64,000 nt of DNA from Maricaulis parjimensis (GTDB lineage: Bacteria; Pseudomonadota; Alphaproteobacteria; Caulobacterales; Maricaulaceae), in assembly GCF_016817355.1 (NCBI RefSeq), contig NZ_JADOTT010000005.1, forward strand, positions 1 through 64,000, in the 5' to 3' direction. The position numbers and the translations under genes are program-made. The notes under the pieces were generated by a model. That model was given only the letters and a program-made list of their open reading frames with translations, was not told where the DNA came from and did not search any database. Each line of letters opens with the position of its first letter. The first letter of the stretch is position 1. Positions 1-8,316 of this stretch are shown piece after piece.

Positions 1-2
1 CC

Positions 3-25
3 CGCCCCCCCGGACCGGGGGGGAA
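3..25 (-). terminator. GC-rich hairpin downstream of groEL
   Basis: A run of C residues pairs with a run of G residues around a short ACC/GGT centre, just downstream of the groEL stop on the minus strand. It could end the groESL transcript. The expected T-run would lie beyond the left edge of the window, so this is only a candidate. Confidence 0.35.
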
Positions 26-89
26 TAGGCAAAGCGGGTGGATTGATCGGAGCGGGCCTCTCTTGTCTGAGCTGGGCTCAGGCGGATGA

Positions 90-2071
<1,982 letters not shown>

Positions 2072-2122
2072 CTTGGTTCTTCTCCAGCAAGAGGACTGTG
2101 ATTTCTGCAGGACCGGGGTGCG

Positions 2123-2149
2123 TTAGCACTCACCCCAGCCGACTGCTAA
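2123..2149 (-). promoter_or_regulatory. CIRCE-like HrcA operator
   Basis: The sequence reads TTAGCACTC, nine bases, then GACTGCTAA. The consensus is TTAGCACTC-N9-GAGTGCTAA, so there is one mismatch between the arms. It sits just downstream of the predicted groESL transcription start, where HrcA binding would repress the operon. HrcA itself is not in the window. Confidence 0.85.
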
Positions 2150-2158
2150 CAGCGGCGG

Positions 2159-2187
2159 AGATAAGGGGCGGGTGAGGGAGCGTCAAG
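2159..2187 (-). promoter_or_regulatory. Sigma-32-type heat-shock promoter of groESL
   Basis: On the minus strand the sequence is CTTG, 18 bases, then CTTATCT. This fits the alphaproteobacterial RpoH pattern CTTG-N17/18-CYTATNT exactly. The same bases also resemble a sigma-70 promoter (TTGACG and TTATCT). It lies immediately upstream of the CIRCE-like element. Confidence 0.75.
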
Positions 2188-2456
2188 GGGCGGCGGGTGC
2201 GTTTTTTTGCAGGCGGTGCCGCGCGGGCCGGAATCCCCGATCGCGCTGCGCTGCAGGAGAAATCGGTTCGGCACACCCCTTGGGTCACGGCATTCATTAG
2301 CGCCCAGGCGCGGTGCCTGCGAGTCGGGGCCGCAGGAGTCAGCGACGGAATACCAGTCAGCCTGCGTTCATCTTCACCTGCGTCCAATTGGCGTTGGAAT
2401 GCCTGTCACATTTCAGGCTATGATCCGTTTAGTTGCATCGCTGAGAAGGTATACCC

Positions 2457-3128
2457 ATGAAACTCCGCACTGCCGCCGTCTCTGTCACGGCCCTGGTGGC
2501 AATGACCGCCTGTACCACCACGGATCCCTACACAGGCGAAACCCGCGCCAACAATACCGGACGCGGTATCCTGATCGGGGCTGCTGCTGGCGCGGCCCTG
2601 GGTTATCTCACCAATACCAGCGACAGCAGTGAAGGCCGGACCAATGCGCTGATCGGCGCCGGTATCGGTGCCCTGGCTGGTGGCGCCATTGGCAATTACA
2701 TGGACCGCCAGGAAGCGGCCATGCGCGAGGCCCTGTCCGATACGGGCGTCGGCGTCCGCCGTGAGGGCAATGATCTGCGCCTGATCATGCCGGGCGACGT
2801 GACCTTCGCCACCAACTCCTCCGATATCCAGGGCCAGTTCTATGGCATCCTCAATGATGTCTCGACCGTGCTGAACCGCTATCCGGCGACCTATATCGAC
2901 GTCGTCGGTCACGCCGACTCCACCGGTCCGGACGCCTATAACCAGACCCTGTCGGAACAACGGGCCATTTCCGTCGCGAACTACCTGATTGCCCAGGGCG
3001 TGCTGCGCGACCGGTTCTACGTCGCGGGCATGGGCGAGCGCTCGCCGATTGCGGACAATTCCACCGCCTATGGCCGGCAGCAGAACCGCCGCGTGGAAAT
3101 CCTCATCCGTCCGCACGCTGCGTCGTAA
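2457..3128 (+). CDS. OmpA-family outer-membrane lipoprotein with glycine-zipper region
   Basis: The 223-aa product is a likely outer-membrane lipoprotein that binds peptidoglycan. It has a lipoprotein signal peptide ending at Cys19 (ALVAMTAC). A glycine-zipper-like segment follows at about residues 38-80 (GRGILIGAAAGAALGY, then ALIGAGIGALAGGAIGNY). The C-terminal OmpA domain spans about residues 110-220, with motifs VVGHADSTG, NQTLSEQRA and NRRVEILI. It resembles the YiaD/Pal-type proteins that anchor the outer membrane. A GAGAAGG ribosome-binding site precedes the ATG, and a strong terminator follows, so it is probably monocistronic. The exact orthology within the OmpA family is not certain. 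Confidence 0.9.
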   Translation: MKLRTAAVSVTALVAMTACTTTDPYTGETRANNTGRGILIGAAAGAALGYLTNTSDSSEGRTNALIGAGIGALAGGAIGNYMDRQEAAMREALSDTGVGVRREGNDLRLIMPGDVTFATNSSDIQGQFYGILNDVSTVLNRYPATYIDVVGHADSTGPDAYNQTLSEQRAISVANYLIAQGVLRDRFYVAGMGERSPIADNSTAYGRQQNRRVEILIRPHAAS

Positions 3129-3167
3129 TTCCCGCGATTTCGTCGCGGTGACATTGAAATACGTCTG

Positions 3168-3202
3168 AAGCGGCCCGCCTGTGTGCGGGCCGCTTTATTT
3201 TA
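3168..3202 (+). terminator. Rho-independent terminator of the OmpA-family gene
   Basis: An 11-bp perfect stem (AAGCGGCCCGC with GCGGGCCGCTT) and a short loop are followed by TTTATTTTAT. It lies 40 bp after the stop codon of the lipoprotein gene. Confidence 0.9.
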
Positions 3203-3337
3203 TGCATGGCCTGAAACTTCAATAAGTTAGATAAGAAACCCCTCAATAGGGTTTACCTTCGTTAACCAAACGACAACCGGGCCCGACACAGCTTAACCTT
3301 CAAGCCCATGTGACGATTCGCTGTCTGGAAGACCGCC

Positions 3338-4552
3338 ATGCCCCGCGCGCTCGATATTCTTATCCTCATGACCTATGTCGCGATTGCGACTGTGGCCGCG
3401 ATCGGTTTTGAACGGCTCGGCCTCATGCCGACCATGACGGCCTGGATGATGGGCGCGATCGTTTTCATCGTTGCCGGCATGGCGCATTCCGCGGCGTCGC
3501 GCACCCAGGAGCGCCGGGCGCTGGAACAGGAAATCCACAATCTCAAAGCCTCCAACCTGGCCTTGGCCGAGGAGTTCGAGGCCGCCCAGAAACGCCTGGA
3601 CGAGATCACCGATGATCTGCGAGCAGAGGCCGTCGAGCGGGACAATGCCCTGGTCCATGAAGTCCGTGTCCTGGAAGACCTTGTGCGCCGCGTTGGTGGT
3701 CCGGCCGGTATGGATGGCAAGCCGGTCCAGACGGAGACGGCTGAAGCCGGTATCGATATCGAGATCGTCCGCGAGGCACTGTCGGCCAATCGCGTTGACC
3801 TCTATTTGCAGCCGGTCGTCACCCTGCCGCAGCGCCGCATCGCTTTCTATGAAGGCTATACCCGGCTGCGCGACACGACGGGCCGTGTGATTGCTCCGGC
3901 CACCTTTATCCAGGCCGCTGAACAGGCTGGCATCATGACCGAGGTGGACAATCTCCTCCTCTTCCGGTGTGTCCAGATCGTGCGCCGTCTGACCGGCCAG
4001 GACCGCAAGGTCGGCATCTTCTGCAATATCTCGCTGAACTCGCTGTCGGATGAGGATTTCTTCCCGGAATTCCTCGACTTCGTCCGCCAGAACAAGGACC
4101 TCGCCGGTTCGCTGATCTTCGAGATTTCCCAGCGCGCCTTTGAAGAGCGCGACGCCGTCGCCGCCCGCAATATGGCCCGCATGGCCGATTTCGGTTTCCG
4201 CTTCTCCGTTGACCAGATCCAGCACGTCGATCTCGACCTGGAAACGATGGAGCGCGCCGGCGTGCGTTTCGTGAAGATTGGCGGCCAGCGCCTGTTGAGC
4301 GCGATCAATGAGTACGAGCCGATTGCCGGATATGAACCGGGGGCGATTTCCCACGAGGACCTCGCCGGTCTCTTCGCGCGTCACGGCATCGACCTGATTG
4401 TCGACAAGATCGAGGACGAGGCCACTGTGGTCGAAGTGCTCGAACTGGATGTCGCCTATGGCGAAGGCCATCTCTTCGGAGAGCCGCGCCCGGTGCGCGA
4501 TGAGGTGCTCGAAGAAGCGGCCCAGCCGGCCGGCCTGCGTCTCGTCAGCTAA
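3338..4552 (+). CDS. tipF: TipF-like degenerate EAL-domain membrane protein
   Basis: The 404-aa protein has two N-terminal membrane helices (about residues 7-25 and 33-50), a coiled coil (about 57-120) and a C-terminal EAL domain (about 145-385). This is the architecture of Caulobacter TipF, a polar c-di-GMP receptor needed for flagellum placement. The domain looks non-catalytic. The EAL signature reads YEGYTRLR, and the usual DDFG metal loop is replaced by SVDQIQ, although FEISQ keeps one conserved Glu. It is followed by a HAD-like gene and lies near cheZ/cheY. TipF identity rests on recalled architecture and context rather than an alignment. Confidence 0.75.
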   Translation: MPRALDILILMTYVAIATVAAIGFERLGLMPTMTAWMMGAIVFIVAGMAHSAASRTQERRALEQEIHNLKASNLALAEEFEAAQKRLDEITDDLRAEAVERDNALVHEVRVLEDLVRRVGGPAGMDGKPVQTETAEAGIDIEIVREALSANRVDLYLQPVVTLPQRRIAFYEGYTRLRDTTGRVIAPATFIQAAEQAGIMTEVDNLLLFRCVQIVRRLTGQDRKVGIFCNISLNSLSDEDFFPEFLDFVRQNKDLAGSLIFEISQRAFEERDAVAARNMARMADFGFRFSVDQIQHVDLDLETMERAGVRFVKIGGQRLLSAINEYEPIAGYEPGAISHEDLAGLFARHGIDLIVDKIEDEATVVEVLELDVAYGEGHLFGEPRPVRDEVLEEAAQPAGLRLVS

Positions 4553-4602
4553 ATTCCTGCAGGCCGATTGACGCCGTCGCAAGTGGCTGCTTCAAGCGCG
4601 GC

Positions 4603-5451
4603 ATGACACAAGCTGCGCATCTGGCTCCGCTGCGGGAGCATTATGACACCCTGTATTGCGATGTCTGGGGCGTGATCCGCGACGGTCGTGCCTTGCTGCC
4701 CGAGGCGGTCGAGGCCTTGCGCGCATTCCGCCAGGCCGGCGGTGCCGTCTGTCTCGTCTCCAACTCCCCGCGGCGCAGTTCCAGCCTGAACACGTTTCTG
4801 ACCCAGATGGGGCTGCCGGATGATGCGACGGATGCCATGGTCACATCCGGTGATGCCATCCACAGCGAACTTGTGGATCGCGTGCCGGGCAAGGCCTGGC
4901 ATATCGGACCGGACGAGGATCACAGCCTGTTCAAGGGGCTCGACCTGGATTTCGTCGATGTCGGGGAGGCGGACTTCATCGCCTGTACCGGGCCGGACGA
5001 TTACTGGAATGGAAAGCCGGAAGACTATCGCGAGCGGCTCGAATCGGCTTTGTCGCGTGGTCTCGACCTGGTCTGTGCCAATCCGGACATTGTCGTTCAG
5101 GCCGGTGACCAGCTGATCTATTGCGCGGGCGCGATTGCGCGCATGTATCGCGAGATGGGCGGGCGTTCCATCGTGGCGGGCAAGCCGCACAAGCCGATCT
5201 ATGATCTGGCCCGGTCCGCTCTGGAAGCCGCAGGCTTCGCGGTTGATCTGGGCCGGACCCTGGCCATCGGCGACGGTCCGGAAACCGATGTCGCCGGGGC
5301 TGACCGTATCGGGATTGATGCGCTTTTCATCGCGGACGGTATTCTGGGCGCCAATGTGAAAAGCGACAGCTTCGATGGAGAAGCTGTCGCTCGCGCACTG
5401 GACGGTTATGGGGTTTCGGCGCGCTGGTTGGCGCCGAAACTCGTCTGGTAG
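4603..5451 (+). CDS. HAD-superfamily IIA hydrolase (TIGR01459-like)
   Basis: The 282-aa cytosolic protein has the HAD phosphatase motifs: motif I as DTLYCDVWGVI near residue 15, motif II as LVSNSPRR, motif III lysine in GKPHKPIYDLA, and motif IV as GDGPETDVAGA. It belongs to the class IIA NagD-like group, in an alphaproteobacterial subfamily of unknown substrate. It lies 50 bp after tipF in the same direction and may be co-transcribed with it. It converges tail to tail with cheZ, with only 11 bp between the stop codons. The substrate cannot be told from sequence. Confidence 0.85.
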   Translation: MTQAAHLAPLREHYDTLYCDVWGVIRDGRALLPEAVEALRAFRQAGGAVCLVSNSPRRSSSLNTFLTQMGLPDDATDAMVTSGDAIHSELVDRVPGKAWHIGPDEDHSLFKGLDLDFVDVGEADFIACTGPDDYWNGKPEDYRERLESALSRGLDLVCANPDIVVQAGDQLIYCAGAIARMYREMGGRSIVAGKPHKPIYDLARSALEAAGFAVDLGRTLAIGDGPETDVAGADRIGIDALFIADGILGANVKSDSFDGEAVARALDGYGVSARWLAPKLVW

Positions 5452-5462
5452 TCCCGCGTGTC

Positions 5463-6158
5463 CTAGTCGAACAGGGAGTCGATCGAGGACTGGTCGAGAT
5501 CCGGCACGCTGCCGGCCTCGGCGAACATCGCGTCGATGTCGTCCTGACTCGTTTCCGGACCGCCAAGAGCGGGACCGTTGAGCAGGTTTTTCTCGTTGCG
5601 CTCGCGTTCGGCTTTTTCCTGTTCGGATTCGAAGCCGTCGGCATCGCGGACACCCATCACCTCGGCAAAGCGGGCGACGCGGCTTTCCACGTGACGCAGT
5701 GAGTTGACCACTTTGGACACACGCTGTCCGGCCAGGTCCTGGAAGGAACAGGCTTCGATGATGGTCATCATGCGCGCCTCGACGGCGGCCCGATACTCAT
5801 CATAGTCAGTGGAGTCCTCACAGAGCACGGCCTCGGCCTCGCTCATGATGGTCTCGGTTGCTTTTTCCGTGTCACCGACGACGGCTTCCAGCTCTACGCC
5901 GGCAGACGGGATGCGTTCCGTCTTGATGTCGTTGGGACGCAGCGCCGCAATCTCGTCGCGGGTCCGCGAGATATAGTCGGCGATGTAGTTGAATTCCTGG
6001 CAGATCGACTGGTCGAGAGAGCTGAAGAACAGCTTCATCGTATCCGTCAGCTGGTGGGCCAGCTTCAGGACTTCCATGATCTGCGCATCCTGCAGGTCGC
6101 TGGCTTTCAGTGACGCCAGGGACGTGCGAACTTGCGCTGCAACATTGGCGGCGGGCAT
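5463..6158 (-). CDS. cheZ: CheZ-family CheY-phosphate phosphatase
   Basis: The 231-aa protein matches CheZ. A long helical region contains the active-site segment SFQDLAGQRVSKVVNSLR (near residues 147-164), in which the Gln helps hydrolyse CheY-P. The C-terminus carries two acidic-helical peptides, SQDDIDAMFAEAG and QSSIDSLFD, the region by which CheZ grips CheY. The ATG at 6158 was chosen because AAGGAGGG lies just upstream; an ATG 48 bp earlier lacks this. It follows cheY (58-bp gap) in the same direction, so signal and signal terminator are probably co-expressed. Confidence 0.9.
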   Translation of the reverse strand: MPAANVAAQVRTSLASLKASDLQDAQIMEVLKLAHQLTDTMKLFFSSLDQSICQEFNYIADYISRTRDEIAALRPNDIKTERIPSAGVELEAVVGDTEKATETIMSEAEAVLCEDSTDYDEYRAAVEARMMTIIEACSFQDLAGQRVSKVVNSLRHVESRVARFAEVMGVRDADGFESEQEKAERERNEKNLLNGPALGGPETSQDDIDAMFAEAGSVPDLDQSSIDSLFD

Positions 6159-6217
6159 GGGGCCCTCCTTCCTTAGCGAACTCAATGGGCGGTTGGGGCA
6201 GTTCACGGGGGTTTCGA

Positions 6218-6604
6218 CTAGAAGTCGCCCAGAACTGCGGCCATCTTCGCCTTGAGGGTGCCGGCGTTGAAGGGTTTCACGATGTAATTGTTTACACCGG
6301 CCCGCTTCGCGGCGACCACGTTTTCGGTTTTGGATTCGGCGGTGACCATGATGAAGGGCGTCGCCTTCATGCTCTCGTCAGCACGGACCTTTTGCAGCAG
6401 TTCATAGCCGGTCATCGGTTCCATGTTCCAATCGGAAATGACCAGACCGTACTTGTTTTCCTGCATTTTCTGATAGGCTTCCTGGCCATCAGCCGCTTCA
6501 TCCACATTCTCGAAGCCGATTTGCTTGAGAAGGTTGCGAATGATGCGGATCATGGTTTTGTAGTCGTCAACAACCAGGATAGGCATCGTCATCTCGACAG
6601 CCAT
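6218..6604 (-). CDS. cheY: CheY chemotaxis response regulator (paired with CheZ)
   Basis: This is a stand-alone receiver domain of 128 aa. The acidic pair is in ILVVDDYKTM, the phospho-acceptor is Asp58 in LVISDWN, Thr88 lies in MVTAES and Lys110 in VKPFNA. It resembles the enterobacterial CheY type that binds the flagellar switch protein FliM. The start at 6604 has GGAG seven bases upstream; longer in-frame starts lack such a site. The adjacent cheZ supports a motor-output role, in contrast to the second CheY at 58146-58520. Confidence 0.93.
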   Translation of the reverse strand: MAVEMTMPILVVDDYKTMIRIIRNLLKQIGFENVDEAADGQEAYQKMQENKYGLVISDWNMEPMTGYELLQKVRADESMKATPFIMVTAESKTENVVAAKRAGVNNYIVKPFNAGTLKAKMAAVLGDF

Positions 6605-6729
6605 ATGTAGTCTCCATCCACTCGGCGCGTTTACACACATAAGGACGGCTTGTTCCGCCGTCTTCAGCACGGACCCTAGACATTCGCGGATAAAAATCGG
6701 TTAAAGCGGTTACAAAGATGGAGTCGCCC

Positions 6730-7173
6730 ATGGCAGAAGTGCGCGGTATCGCCCTGGAAGAAATGGAAATTGGCCAATCGGCTGAGGCGGTTAGAACGGT
6801 TACCGAGGAAGACCTCGATCTGTTCGCAAAAGTCTCCGGCGACTATAATCCGGTGCATATGGACGAGGAATTTGCCCGTTCGACCCCATTCCGGGGCCGG
6901 ATTGCACATGGTGCTTTGGTGGCCTCATTCATTTCCGGCGTGCTTGGAAACCAGCTGCCCGGACCGGGCGCGATCTTCCTGGGCCTGAACATGCGTTTCT
7001 TCCTGCCGACCCGTATCGGTGACGAAGTGACGACCCGCGTGACGGTGAAGTCGGTCGATCTGAAATCCCGCAAGGCCGTGATGCAATGCATCTGCACCGT
7101 GGGTGACAAGACAACGATGGAGGCCGAGGCCGAAGTCATGGTCCGCAAGCGCCGCCGCAAAGCCGACGATTGA
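6730..7173 (+). CDS. MaoC-family (R)-hydratase
   Basis: The 147-aa hot-dog-fold protein resembles (R)-specific enoyl-CoA hydratases such as PhaJ and the MaoC dehydratases. The catalytic hydratase motif is clear in SGDYNPVHMDEEFA, with Asp and His spaced as in PhaJ, followed by FRGRIAHGALVAS. These enzymes hydrate trans-2-enoyl-CoA to (R)-3-hydroxyacyl-CoA, often feeding polyhydroxyalkanoate synthesis; the substrate here is inferred. A GGAG directly before the ATG at 6730 makes that start more likely than the ATG at 6718. Its stop almost abuts ribF. Confidence 0.85.
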   Translation: MAEVRGIALEEMEIGQSAEAVRTVTEEDLDLFAKVSGDYNPVHMDEEFARSTPFRGRIAHGALVASFISGVLGNQLPGPGAIFLGLNMRFFLPTRIGDEVTTRVTVKSVDLKSRKAVMQCICTVGDKTTMEAEAEVMVRKRRRKADD

Positions 7174-7178
7174 TCCGC

Positions 7179-8135
7179 ATGCAGGTTTTCCAGGGTTTCC
7201 AGTCCATTCCCGATGATGGCCGAGGCTCGGTCGTCGCGCTGGGCAATTTCGATGGCGTGCACCACGGGCACCGCCACGTGATTGCGCTGGCCAGCGGTCT
7301 GGCGGAGACGCTCGACGCGCCGCTCGGCGTGGCCCTGTTCGATCCGCATCCGCGCCGTTTCTTTGCGCCGGACGCGCCAGCCTTCCGCCTGATGGGCGAG
7401 CATCGCCGCAACCGGACGCTGGAATCGCTGGGCGTGGAACGCCTCCACATCCTGCCTTTCACGGCGGACATGGCCGCCATGACGCCGGAGCAGTTTGTCG
7501 CCGACGTGCTGGATGAGGGGCTGGGTATCAAGGGTGTTGTCACCGGATCCGACTTCCGCTTCGGCGCAGGCCGGGCTGGCACGATCGGTGAGCTGGAACG
7601 CCTGTGCGCAGCGCGCGGGATCAAGACCGCCTTTGCCGACTTGCACGGCAATGGGGCTGACAAAGTGTCCTCGACGCGGATCCGCAAGGCGATCCTGGAT
7701 GGCGACATGAAGGCGGCCGCCGAACTCATGGGCACGCCCTGGGCCATCGAGGGCATCGTCCAGAAGGGTGACCAGCGGGGTCGCACGATCGGCTTCCCGA
7801 CCGCCAATATCGATCTGGGTGATTTCGTCCGTCCGGCCTATGGCGTCTATGCCGTCCGGGTGGGCCTGCCGGGACAGGATGCAGCAGTCGATGCCGTCGC
7901 CAATTTCGGCAAACGCCCGACGGTGGATGGCCTCAGTGAATTGCTGGAAGTCCACCTGTTCGATTTTGCAGGCGATCTGTACGGCCAGGCGCTGGAGGTC
8001 GAGTTTCAGGCTTTCATCCGTCCGGAACGCAAGTTTGACGGGCTGGACGCCCTGAAGGCGCAAATCGCCGAGGATGCGGCGCAGGCCCGCCGCCTGCTGG
8101 CGGCTCCATCTGGCCCTTCAACTGGACCGGCCTGA
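7179..8135 (+). CDS. ribF: Bifunctional riboflavin kinase / FMN adenylyltransferase
   Basis: RibF makes FMN from riboflavin and then FAD. The N-terminal adenylyltransferase domain has ALGNFDGVHHGH (near residue 20) and GSDFRFGAGRAG. The C-terminal flavokinase domain begins at about residue 185 with GDQRGRTIGFPTANI. At 318 aa it is of normal length. ATG at 7179 is preferred; a TTG nine bases upstream is also in frame and would overlap the hydratase gene by 4 bp. It precedes ileS and lspA, as ribF does in many proteobacteria. Confidence 0.95.
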   Translation: MQVFQGFQSIPDDGRGSVVALGNFDGVHHGHRHVIALASGLAETLDAPLGVALFDPHPRRFFAPDAPAFRLMGEHRRNRTLESLGVERLHILPFTADMAAMTPEQFVADVLDEGLGIKGVVTGSDFRFGAGRAGTIGELERLCAARGIKTAFADLHGNGADKVSSTRIRKAILDGDMKAAAELMGTPWAIEGIVQKGDQRGRTIGFPTANIDLGDFVRPAYGVYAVRVGLPGQDAAVDAVANFGKRPTVDGLSELLEVHLFDFAGDLYGQALEVEFQAFIRPERKFDGLDALKAQIAEDAAQARRLLAAPSGPSTGPA

Positions 8136-8229
8136 CGGGCTCTGTTACACGCGTTTCCATGGTCAATAGACACGGTCTCAACCGCCGCGCGGCTCTCTTC
8201 TCCGCGTTGAAGACGGGGCGAATTACCAG

Positions 8230-8264
8230 CCCGGCCCGCTTGGGGTGATCCAGGCGGTGCCGGG
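8230..8264 (+). other. Hairpin in the ileS 5' leader
   Basis: Between ribF and ileS (181 bp), CCCGGC pairs with GCCGGG, and inner CCGC/GCGG bases extend the stem around a purine-rich loop. No T-run follows, so it is not a simple terminator. It may be a leader structure or chance pairing in GC-rich DNA. No T-box features were recognised. Confidence 0.3.
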
Positions 8265-8316
8265 AGATGTTCCGCTTTGAACCCTGAGATGACCCCCACC
8301 GCAAGGACATGATCCG

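Noticed and set aside
8136..8316. T-box or other aminoacyl-tRNA leader before ileS
   Set aside because: T-boxes are not expected in this class and no T-box sequence or antiterminator was found; only a GC-rich hairpin is visible.
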